NCBI RefSeq assembly: GCF_030161115.1
Contig: NZ_BSPQ01000010.1
Location: forward strand, 62,001 to 126,000
From: Psychromonas marina
GTDB lineage: Bacteria > Pseudomonadota > Gammaproteobacteria > Enterobacterales > Psychromonadaceae
Reading direction: 5' to 3'
DNA: 64,000 nt
Within the stretch, counting starts at the first letter, position 1. Each line of letters begins with the position of its first letter. The translations under genes were made by a program, and so were the position numbers. Positions 25,282 through 33,143 of this stretch are shown here, one piece after another. The notes beneath the pieces were generated by a model. It was not told the DNA's origin. It did not search any database and saw only the letters and a list, made by a program, of their open reading frames with translations.

Positions 25282-26865
25282 ATGACAATGCGCGAAGCTT
25301 TCGTCAAATTTTCGATTGGTTCAGTTATTTTAATTGCCGCTTTATCGTTGCTATATCAGCAATGGTTATGGGTTTATGTGGTATTGATTCCGGTGATTTT
25401 GGTCGGCTTTTATGACATGGTTCAACATAAACAATCTATCCGTCGTTTATACCCTGTATTTGGTCGATTTAGATACTTGTTAGAATCAATTAGACCTGAG
25501 ATTCAGCAATACTTTGTTGAGAATGAAACCAGCGGGACACCGATTCCAAGAGAGTTTAGATCGTTAGTTTATCAACGCTCAAAAGGAGATAGAGATACGC
25601 GTCCTTTTGGTACTATTTTTGATGTAAACCGTGATGGTTATGAATGGGTAAATCATTCAATGCAACCTAAACACCTTTCAGATTTTAATCCGCGAGTTAA
25701 GTTTGGCGGGCCCGATTGTTTGCAGCCCTATATGTCCTCTCCACTTAACATATCAGCAATGAGTTATGGGGCGTTAAGTAAAAATGCCATTATGGCTCTT
25801 AATCGCGGCGCAAAAATTGGTGGGTTTTCTCATAATACTGGGGAGGGTAGTATCAGCCCTTATCATCTTAAGCACGGTGGAGATATCGTCTGGCAGTTAG
25901 GCACTGGCTATTTTGGCTGTCGGAATGATGACGGTCGTTTTAACTCGGAGACTTTTGCAGAAAATGCGCAAAAAGAGGTGGTTAAAATGATCGAAATTAA
26001 ATTATCTCAAGGTGCGAAACCTGGACATGGCGGGATACTACCTGCGGTTAAATTAACCGAAGAGATCGCCGCTATTCGCCATGTACCAATGGGGCAAGAT
26101 GTTGTATCACCACCATCGCATAGCGCCTTTTCAACACCGATTGAATTATTACATTTTATTAAAAAATTGCGTGACCTCTCTGGCGGTAAACCTATCGGTT
26201 TTAAGCTTTGTGTCGGTCGACATGATGAATTTATTGCTATTTGTAAAGCGATGAAAGAGACGGGGATTTTGCCTGACTTTATCACCGTAGATGGTGGTGA
26301 AGGTGGAACCGGTGCTGCACCTACTGAAATGACCAACTCTGTTGGTACACCGATTCGCGATGGTTTGATTTTTGTAAACAATGCATTAATAGGTTTTGGA
26401 TTAAGGAAACAGATACGTATCATCGCGTCAGGAAAAATGTTTTCAGCATTCCACATATTAAGAGCGATTGCCTTAGGTGCAGATACGGTAAATTCAGCAC
26501 GCGGTATGATGATGTCATTAGGTTGTATTCAAGCACGTACCTGTAATACTGACCAATGCCCAACAGGCATTGCAACGCAAAATCCTTCTCGCAACAAAGC
26601 GATTGTTGTCACCGATAAAGCACTGCGTGTTGCTAATTTTCAACGTGAGACGGTAAGGAATTTAGTTGAATTGGTTGGCGCAGCTGGCCTTAATGGTATT
26701 GATGAGCTTAAACCGAAACATATTAACCGTCGAGTGCAGGGAACCGATGTACAGCATTACGCACAACTTTACCCAACAATAGAAGAAAATGCATTGCTAG
26801 ATGAAGCGCAGATCCCTGAAAGTTGGCGTGATGATATGCGTGAAGCTAACGCAGCATCTTGGTAG
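25282..26865 (+). CDS. Membrane-anchored glutamate-synthase-like FMN protein
   Basis: A 527-residue protein with two N-terminal transmembrane helices (~10-48) and an FMN-binding glutamate-synthase-type barrel (~100-490). Conserved stretches include ISAMSYGALSKNAIMALN, KPGHGGILPAVKL, VDGGEGGTGAAPTE and ASGKMFSAFHILRA. The iron-sulfur motif C-x5-C-x4-C (CIQARTCNTDQCPTGIATQ) is the same as in the 3Fe-4S site of GltB. No glutaminase domain is present, so it is not a complete glutamate synthase. Proteins of this type are widespread and their reaction is mostly unknown; a membrane-bound flavin redox role is likely. AAGGA lies nine bases before the start. It stands alone, on the same strand as the MocR gene and 125 bases after it. 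Confidence 0.85.
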   Translation: MTMREAFVKFSIGSVILIAALSLLYQQWLWVYVVLIPVILVGFYDMVQHKQSIRRLYPVFGRFRYLLESIRPEIQQYFVENETSGTPIPREFRSLVYQRSKGDRDTRPFGTIFDVNRDGYEWVNHSMQPKHLSDFNPRVKFGGPDCLQPYMSSPLNISAMSYGALSKNAIMALNRGAKIGGFSHNTGEGSISPYHLKHGGDIVWQLGTGYFGCRNDDGRFNSETFAENAQKEVVKMIEIKLSQGAKPGHGGILPAVKLTEEIAAIRHVPMGQDVVSPPSHSAFSTPIELLHFIKKLRDLSGGKPIGFKLCVGRHDEFIAICKAMKETGILPDFITVDGGEGGTGAAPTEMTNSVGTPIRDGLIFVNNALIGFGLRKQIRIIASGKMFSAFHILRAIALGADTVNSARGMMMSLGCIQARTCNTDQCPTGIATQNPSRNKAIVVTDKALRVANFQRETVRNLVELVGAAGLNGIDELKPKHINRRVQGTDVQHYAQLYPTIEENALLDEAQIPESWRDDMREANAASW

Positions 26866-26895
26866 ATGAGTACGCATATTGTTTGTCGAAATTAT

Positions 26896-26923
26896 AAAAA
26901 TGCCCAGTGAAGATTCACTGGGC
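26896..26923 (-). terminator. Terminator of the phoX gene
   Basis: A 9-bp stem (GCCCAGTGA at 26902-26910 with TCACTGGGC at 26915-26923). On the minus strand it is followed by ATTTTTATAA, the correct side for the phoX transcript. The plus-strand side has only a weak T stretch, so it serves the upstream plus gene less well. Confidence 0.75.
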
Positions 26924-26933
26924 GATTTAGTTA

Positions 26934-28802
26934 TTAAAACTTACTGCCTATCACACCGCCATCATCTTTATTAATCATTACGATAGTGGAGCGAGGTTTA
27001 TTATCACCGCCTGCTGGGAAGTTACCGCTTGGATGTTGTACGCCAACAAACATGGTTTTTTGATCCTCTGAGAAGGTTAACCCGGTTATTTCACAACCCG
27101 TTGGACCTGTTAAGAAACGACGAATTTCACCAGTTTCAGGATCACCACATAACATTTGATTATTACCTTGCCCTGCAAAATCGCCTTCGTTGGAATAGTT
27201 ACCATCGGTTTGAATCCATAAACGACCTGCTTTATCAAAACCGATACCATCAGGGCTATTAAACATGTTGTCTTTAGTAATATTCTCACTGCCAGCGTAT
27301 AAATTACCTTCATGCACCGTTGGGTTACCGGCAATAACATACAGATCCCATTTAAAGGTTTCGGCTGTATGATCATGATTTGTTGGAGCCCAGCGAATAA
27401 TTTGCCCATAATGGTTTTCTGCACGAGGGTTAGGCCCTCCTACCGTTTGTCCCTCTTTGATACCACGATGTTTATTATTGGTTAAGGTACAAAAAACATG
27501 CTTTTTATCAGGATGAACGGCTACCCATTCAGGTCTATCCATGGTGGTTGCGCCCACTTGCGTTGCTGCACGTCGTGCAAAAATAACCACTTCAGCTTGG
27601 CTGTTAAAGCCATTTTCTTTCGTTAAGCCGTTCTTACCATAGGTTAGTTCCAACCATTGGCCATCGCCTTCTAGTTTATCTTTTTGCATACCAAACTTAG
27701 CGACATATAAAGTTCCCTCATCTAACAGGTCACGGTTTTTGTTATCATTACCTTCAACAAATTTTTCTTTTGATACAAATTTGTAAAGATGTTCACCGCG
27801 CTCATCATCACCTAGATAGATAACAACATGGCCATCATCATTAACAACTACAGCCGCATTTTCATGTTTAAATCGTCCCATGGCGGTACGTTTTTTGGGT
27901 GTTGATGTTGGATCCGTTGGATCGATCTCAACAACCCAACCAAAACGATTTGGCTCATTAGGATTTTTAGCTAAATCAAAGCGCGGGTCAAAGTTGTGCC
28001 ATTGATATTTACTCTGTTTAGCTTTAACACCGTAGCGTTGATGATCCGCTGTTAATGGTGTTCCTTCCTGTGCACCAAAAAAGCCATTAAAATTTTCTTC
28101 ACAGGTTAGATAAGTACCCCAAGGTGTTTTTCCGTCTGCACAATTATTAAACGTGCCTAATACTTTTTTACCCGTTGGGTCTGCTGCTGTTTTTAGTAGA
28201 GCGTCACCTGCCGCTGGACCTGTTAACAGCATTTCAGTATTGGCAGTGATACGACGATTTGCACGGCCAGTTTTATCCATTACCCATTGCCCGTTGTTTT
28301 TAATTATTTCGACAATAGTGATACCAACAGCAGCTTGAGATTTTTTAACATCATCTGCAGTCATCGATTTTCCTTGATGATCAAACAGGTACTTATAATT
28401 GGTGTATTCATTGTTAATGGCAAGGATGGCACGATCATTAGATAGTGGAAATATGCCCATACCGTCAGTATTATCGCCAAATTGTAGCGCTTGTGCCGTT
28501 GAGTCTTGTTTACCATTAGCGTTAAATTCAGGGGCATTGGCAAAAATAGGATCACCCCATGACATCAATGTGCTACTGCTATAACCCTGCGGCAGGGTGA
28601 TGCGATCACTGGTTGAAGTAGTAATTGAGGTAAAGTTTAATAAGTTGCTATCCATACTATTTGCGATCGCTTTAACGACTGGGTTTAATGCCAGAAATGC
28701 CCCTGCACTTGCGACTACTGAACCGAGTAGAAACCCGCGACGAGATAAACGAGCATTAACCATTTTGCTAAAATCAGACTCTTTCTCTGTATAGTTTGTC
28801 AT
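26934..28802 (-). CDS. phoX: PhoX-family alkaline phosphatase, Tat-exported
   Basis: A 622-residue protein with an N-terminal twin-arginine signal (LSRRGFLLG followed by a hydrophobic stretch, residues ~19-45), so it is folded in the cytoplasm and exported by Tat. The body matches the PhoX family (DUF839): CEENFNGFFG, YLGDDERGEHLYKFVSKE, CTLTNN, DGIGFDKAGRLWIQTDGN. PhoX enzymes use calcium and iron to release phosphate from organic phosphomonoesters in the periplasm. AAGGAAAGG lies just before the ATG. A Pho-box-like direct repeat upstream (28865-28882) fits induction by phosphate starvation. A terminator follows. The neighbours are unrelated. Confidence 0.9.
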   Translation of the reverse strand: MTNYTEKESDFSKMVNARLSRRGFLLGSVVASAGAFLALNPVVKAIANSMDSNLLNFTSITTSTSDRITLPQGYSSSTLMSWGDPIFANAPEFNANGKQDSTAQALQFGDNTDGMGIFPLSNDRAILAINNEYTNYKYLFDHQGKSMTADDVKKSQAAVGITIVEIIKNNGQWVMDKTGRANRRITANTEMLLTGPAAGDALLKTAADPTGKKVLGTFNNCADGKTPWGTYLTCEENFNGFFGAQEGTPLTADHQRYGVKAKQSKYQWHNFDPRFDLAKNPNEPNRFGWVVEIDPTDPTSTPKKRTAMGRFKHENAAVVVNDDGHVVIYLGDDERGEHLYKFVSKEKFVEGNDNKNRDLLDEGTLYVAKFGMQKDKLEGDGQWLELTYGKNGLTKENGFNSQAEVVIFARRAATQVGATTMDRPEWVAVHPDKKHVFCTLTNNKHRGIKEGQTVGGPNPRAENHYGQIIRWAPTNHDHTAETFKWDLYVIAGNPTVHEGNLYAGSENITKDNMFNSPDGIGFDKAGRLWIQTDGNYSNEGDFAGQGNNQMLCGDPETGEIRRFLTGPTGCEITGLTFSEDQKTMFVGVQHPSGNFPAGGDNKPRSTIVMINKDDGGVIGSKF

Positions 28803-28864
28803 TACCTTTCCTTGTATTGTTACTTAAGAACATTGATCAATACTCGCTACTTTATGGTATTTAT

Positions 28865-28882
28865 GTGACAGTTTTGTGATGG
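28865..28882 (-). promoter_or_regulatory. Pho box upstream of phoX
   Basis: Read on the minus strand: CCATCAC-AAAA-CTGTCAC. Two 7-bp direct repeats are spaced as in the PhoB site, the second matching CTGTCAY fully and the first five of seven. The downstream edge is 62 bases before the phoX start codon, and an AT-rich CATAAA follows where a -10 box could be. PhoB control is inferred. Confidence 0.6.
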
Positions 28883-28953
28883 TTGTTGTTGATGAGCATA
28901 GTAGTGACGTAGTGTCAGAATATTTATAAGAGTGGGGAGTAGAAAAATAGATA

Positions 28954-28991
28954 AAAAAAGGCCGCCTATATTGCTATAGGCGGCCTTTTTT
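28954..28991. terminator. Bidirectional terminator after lyase gene
   Basis: A long stem with tetraloop TTGC (core GGCCGCCTATA with TATAGGCGGCC), flanked by A on one side and T on the other. It lies just past the stop of the minus-strand lyase gene and upstream of the phoX promoter, so it insulates the two. Confidence 0.9.
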
Positions 28992-29027
28992 AATTGTTGC
29001 TTAATTAATCGTTACATAACGTAGCGA

Positions 29028-31106
29028 TTAAAGCTCGATAGTGACTACTTCACCATCGATAGTCAGTTCTAAAGTATTACCTACTAATTTGTGGCTAACT
29101 TCAGTTTTTGGACCGTTAACTTTGCTTGGTACTAATAGCGTTAAGATGTTGTGATCTTTTTTCGCTTTAAACTTAGCTTCAACATGGCGATGAATTTCTA
29201 GGTCTTTGTATTCAGCTGGGTCTACTTCACCGAAACCTTCAACTGGATCAATTGATAATAAATCTTGCTTACAATCATTGATGAATTGAACGTCTAATAC
29301 CGCGTTATCACCAACAATTTTGAATGAATCTGTTGCAGCTTCAGTCTTGAATGTCGTGTGTAATAACCAAGTTAGATCTTGCTCAGTTTTTAAAGTAGCA
29401 GTATCACGCATTACGAATACTTTACCTTTAGCAAACCAAATTTTACGCTTGTAAGATTCTAATTCTGGGTTATGGAATTGGTATGAAGTTGACGCATCAC
29501 CTTCAACAAATAACACTTCAGATTCAGTATCGTAATCGCTGATTTTACCGCCAGCTTCGATACAGTAACGATCTTGATGCTGACCTTCAAACTTAGTTGT
29601 TGTGTTCTCTGCGTACTGACCTTTACCATCAAATAATGGTAGGTTTTTAGAGAACGTACGACGACGCCATTTAATATGCATGTCAACACCGAAACCACCG
29701 TAGTAACCAGTGATTGCAGCTAGCGTATCGCCAAATGCATGTAATGTGTATGCATTTTGGTCGCCGTGTGAATGACTGATTGAACCAAATGGGCTACATT
29801 TGTAAACCATGTGGATGTGCTCTTCACGGTTAGTCATGTTGCTATGGAATGCTGCCCAACCAGTGATTGGGAATACTTTTAGTAGCGGCTCATTTGATGG
29901 CGCAACTTCAGGCATATCGTTCCATAGGTAATCAAAACGTAGATCATCATAACCAAAGTCCCACCAACCGAAGTTGTAGAATTTTGTATGTGCTTCAGTA
30001 TCACGCGCTTTAAGTTGGTTGTAGTACCAAATGTACTCAGGCTTGTTGTTTACACCAGCAAAATGTTTGATGTTGTAAGCAAGTTTAAGACCTGGGAAAT
30101 CACCAATACTTGATTGGTCACAGAAGCTAGCACGCTTAGAGTGAACAGGCATACAGTAAAGTGGGAAATCACCTGTGTTTTTGTAGAATTCTTTATTAAA
30201 CATGTTAATAGAAGTGTAGCTTTTCAGTAGATCGAAAGCTTCACCTAAGAATGCCATTTGTGTATTCCAGTAATCTGGACCCTCAGCCCATGCGCCGTCT
30301 TTACCGCCCCATGGTGGGTAATGTACTGCGTAGTACTCGATACCGTATTCGATGTATTCACGTGCTTTAGGGTGCTCACCGTAAAGTGCGATACATGTTG
30401 GGATAACTGCAGAACTGATACTACGAACACCGTGGCTGTTAAGCGGGTTAGCTAGTAGATCAACAGTTACTTTAAGGTGATGCATGATTTCGTCTAAACG
30501 AACGATTAGTGCATTTTTAACGATTTCACGTTCTTCTACTGAGAAGTGAGCGTTTAGCCAATCGTAGCCCCATGCCATTGCAGCGATAATACGGAAAGCC
30601 GCTTCATCGTTGTAACCACGAGAAGTAACACCTTCTGGATCGTAAGAAGCTAGTTCTAATGTCCATGCTTTTGCTTTAGCGATGATTGCATCATCTTCTA
30701 AAACGATACCAGCAATAGAAAGGTTACGAGTTGCGTTGAAAGCTTCTTGACAGCTAACGTACATTTGACGCCAGTAAGGACGCCATAGAGATGCTTTACC
30801 AACCGTTTCTTCTGGGTATGCTTTAGGTTCTGCGTAAGGTGCAACGTCCATGAACTTGTTTGTAGAGTTGTTCATGAATGCATCAAACTTACAGTAGCCT
30901 GCATCAGTTTTCAGGTTTGCACGGAATGCAGGAAGATCTTTGCTTTGGACTAGAAGACGAGGGTGCTCAAGACTTAAGTTATCAAGGAAAGATAGATCCG
31001 GTTCAGTTTGTTGAACTTTAATTGGCATACAATCAACAAGATTACCTGCTGATTTGTCGTTTTCTAATTTGATCGCTTTAATCGCGTCAAAAGACTTATT
31101 AGACAT
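29028..31106 (-). CDS. Heparinase II/III-type polysaccharide lyase (oligoalginate lyase-like)
   Basis: A 692-residue protein without a signal peptide, so cytoplasmic. The N-terminal (alpha/alpha) toroid part begins with a DUF4962-like stretch (EHPRLLVQSKDLPAFRANL). It holds NSHG (~residue 224) and GPDYWNTQ (~277). The C-terminal beta-sandwich part of the heparinase II/III fold has SHSHGDQNAYTLHAFGD (~443). This layout and these His/Tyr/Asn motifs resemble exo-acting oligoalginate lyases of family PL15, and less closely PL17. I infer release of unsaturated monosaccharide from short alginate or other uronate oligosaccharides; the substrate is not proven. AGAGG lies six bases before the ATG. No transporter, regulator or sugar-catabolic gene is next to it, unlike a typical alginate locus. 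A palindrome lies in its leader. Confidence 0.8.
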   Translation of the reverse strand: MSNKSFDAIKAIKLENDKSAGNLVDCMPIKVQQTEPDLSFLDNLSLEHPRLLVQSKDLPAFRANLKTDAGYCKFDAFMNNSTNKFMDVAPYAEPKAYPEETVGKASLWRPYWRQMYVSCQEAFNATRNLSIAGIVLEDDAIIAKAKAWTLELASYDPEGVTSRGYNDEAAFRIIAAMAWGYDWLNAHFSVEEREIVKNALIVRLDEIMHHLKVTVDLLANPLNSHGVRSISSAVIPTCIALYGEHPKAREYIEYGIEYYAVHYPPWGGKDGAWAEGPDYWNTQMAFLGEAFDLLKSYTSINMFNKEFYKNTGDFPLYCMPVHSKRASFCDQSSIGDFPGLKLAYNIKHFAGVNNKPEYIWYYNQLKARDTEAHTKFYNFGWWDFGYDDLRFDYLWNDMPEVAPSNEPLLKVFPITGWAAFHSNMTNREEHIHMVYKCSPFGSISHSHGDQNAYTLHAFGDTLAAITGYYGGFGVDMHIKWRRRTFSKNLPLFDGKGQYAENTTTKFEGQHQDRYCIEAGGKISDYDTESEVLFVEGDASTSYQFHNPELESYKRKIWFAKGKVFVMRDTATLKTEQDLTWLLHTTFKTEAATDSFKIVGDNAVLDVQFINDCKQDLLSIDPVEGFGEVDPAEYKDLEIHRHVEAKFKAKKDHNILTLLVPSKVNGPKTEVSHKLVGNTLELTIDGEVVTIEL

Positions 31107-31870
31107 GTTAGACCTCTAATTTATGGAGTTAATTTTAGCAATCAAACCCTGCGTAGATGCTTTTAAAGGCACAAAAAACACAACAGTTAACTGTTGTATT
31201 TTTTTCGCAGAAAATTGATTTCCCTGCCGTTGCTCTATTTCAATGCAACGAGTTTTTTAGCTGTATGGGTAGGGTTTCAATATGCATACCCTATCTATAA
31301 GTAATTTATATCATTTGTATTACTATATTACAATGTTGGCTGTGGTTAATAAATCAGAGTAAATATTCTGATATCATTTAAAATCTCTATGTAATAAATA
31401 TCTAAATAAAAACATATCGCAATGATTTATAAGGCATTAAAGATACTAATACAGTCTGTGCTTAAGGCTGTTTTTAAATTTCAAATATAACTGAATCAGA
31501 TGAAATTGATACGAAAATTATAGTGTGATCTTTAGCTCAAAAAATAAAACTGATCTGATTTAGATACTTACAGTAGAGATTGTTATGCTAGATCAACTTC
31601 TTTTAAGTTGCTCAAGCAGATGAAATTATATTCAATAATTTGACTCTCTTCCACTCATTAGAGGGTTGAATCCTACAAAGACGATTTAATCATTCTCGAG
31701 TTACAAACATATAATTCTCAATAGGGTCGTTATTTATGAAATCAGATGACGTTAACTGAACGTGAATATTGTTTATGTTTGATCGGTCGCTTAACTCTCA
31801 TTTTAACCTTTATAAGTGCGATGTATTTTTATTTTAGAATCAGCGCTAAATAACTATAGGTTATAAAAAA
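31107..31870. other. 764-base gene-free region upstream of lyase and lipoprotein
   Basis: AT-rich, no credible gene. On the lyase side it holds the 18-bp palindrome (31180-31197). Beside it is a plus-strand terminator-like hairpin (CGTTGC 31228-31233 with GCAACG 31245-31250, then six T). The rest probably holds the divergent promoters of the lyase and lipoprotein genes, but I cannot place them with confidence. Confidence 0.6.
31180..31197. promoter_or_regulatory. 18-bp palindrome in lyase leader
   Basis: ACAACAGTTAACTGTTGT is a perfect palindrome 74 bases upstream of the lyase ATG. On the minus strand it is followed by GTTTTTTG, so it could be a repressor operator or a leader terminator/attenuator. 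The regulator is unknown. Confidence 0.5.
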
Positions 31871-33085
31871 TTGTATTTAAAAAACATTACTAACATTAAG
31901 AAAAATGGATTACTGACACTGATGATGCTAATAACCTTAAGTGGGTGCTCATTATTGGAAGTTAAACTAGAGAGCGGGATTGTGCCTCTACCTCAAGATC
32001 AACTTAATATGCGCGTATTTAGTCGCGATTTTAGTCAGAATTTTTACAGTGAAGTCGAGCACAGTGCAGATCAAATTGCAGTATTAGGTGATCAAGATGA
32101 GCAACCTTCAACGCCTGAAGCGATTACCCTCAAATCAAATAGTTTGATGTGGAAAATTAACAGTGAGCAAGCATTACAGCGTACGATATTCCAATCATCA
32201 CCGGTTGCTGCCATGGTCGATACGTGGGTATTAACAGCACAAATGAATGCATTTTTTACAACCGGTAACGGTAGTATGATATTTGCAGAGCATCAAAATA
32301 TTGCGATTGCTTCAAGTGAACGTTTACAAGCGAACTTTGAGCGTACCGTTAAAGGCTTTGTGAAAGCGTCTGAATTTAAACAATATCAGGTATTTGTAAC
32401 GCAGTACGTGATTGATAATCCGATTGCTGATATCACCTTTACACGTGTATCTGCTTTTAATGATTGGCTTGCGTATCGTAATATTAGTGAACTTGAAGCG
32501 GTAACGACTTTTGGTACGGTGCCAGAGGTGATGAGTGATGTCTCTGATCGAATGGCGATGATTTCTGATCAAATGCCTAAAATATTAACTTGGAAAGCAG
32601 AGTTATATGCACTTCATTCCAATATTAATGCTGAAGAGTTACAAAAAACTTTAGCAAATATCAGTGATACTTCCGCACGCTTTCAAGACATGATGGAGCA
32701 AAGCCCTGAAATGATGGCAGGATTAGCCGTTGATTTACGTCGTGAACTAACGCCATTATTAACGCAGTTAAGCGACTCAACGGATGATAAAATCGCACAA
32801 CTATCGGTGGAGCGTCAAGCACTCACCTTAATGGTGAAAAGTGAGCGTGTGGCATTAGAGGAGATGGTGACACGTGAGCGTATTGCTGCGGCCGCTAATT
32901 TGGATGAACTTTCCAAGCATACGGTTGAAGTCGTTTTTCAAGAGTTAACTAATACGTTGAAAAGTTTAATTTTGTACTTTGTGTTATTCCTTGGGGTGAT
33001 CTTCTTTGCACCATTAGGATTAGGTGTATGGTTAGGCAAACGTATGGCGCTTAAACGTCAATCACCACAACAGAGTAGTGATTAA
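31871..33085 (+). CDS. Hypothetical lipoprotein with C-terminal membrane helix
   Basis: A 404-residue protein that starts with TTG (TATAGG ten bases upstream; no ATG occurs early enough to keep the signal peptide). A lipobox LSGC puts the lipidated cysteine at residue 26. Residues ~240-350 are helical and coiled-coil-like (RRELTPLLTQLSDSTDDKI, VERQALTLMVKSERVALEEM). A hydrophobic helix (~365-388) with a basic tail ends the chain. It would thus be anchored at both ends, with the middle in the periplasm. I do not recognise the family or a function. A chemoreceptor gene follows on the opposite strand; nothing else ties it to a pathway. Confidence 0.75.
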   Translation: MYLKNITNIKKNGLLTLMMLITLSGCSLLEVKLESGIVPLPQDQLNMRVFSRDFSQNFYSEVEHSADQIAVLGDQDEQPSTPEAITLKSNSLMWKINSEQALQRTIFQSSPVAAMVDTWVLTAQMNAFFTTGNGSMIFAEHQNIAIASSERLQANFERTVKGFVKASEFKQYQVFVTQYVIDNPIADITFTRVSAFNDWLAYRNISELEAVTTFGTVPEVMSDVSDRMAMISDQMPKILTWKAELYALHSNINAEELQKTLANISDTSARFQDMMEQSPEMMAGLAVDLRRELTPLLTQLSDSTDDKIAQLSVERQALTLMVKSERVALEEMVTRERIAAAANLDELSKHTVEVVFQELTNTLKSLILYFVLFLGVIFFAPLGLGVWLGKRMALKRQSPQQSSD

Positions 33086-33103
33086 TTTATTGGTGAATTG
33101 TTC

Positions 33104-33133
33104 AACAAGGTCACCATTGATGATGACCTTGTT
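33104..33133. terminator. Hairpin between convergent genes
   Basis: A 10-bp stem (AACAAGGTCA with TGACCTTGTT, 10-base loop) lies between the lipoprotein gene and the convergent chemoreceptor gene. It lacks a clear T run on either side, so it is only a possible terminator. Confidence 0.4.
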
Positions 33134-33143
33134 ATTCAACAGA

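Noticed and set aside
26007-26456. 149-codon minus-strand frame
   Set aside because: Antisense to the glutamate-synthase-like gene, whose motifs are clear; no independent support.
27029-27424. Frames of 77 codons (plus strand) and 104 codons (other minus-strand frame) inside phoX
   Set aside because: Both overlap phoX, whose coding frame is well supported; the products are unlike known proteins.
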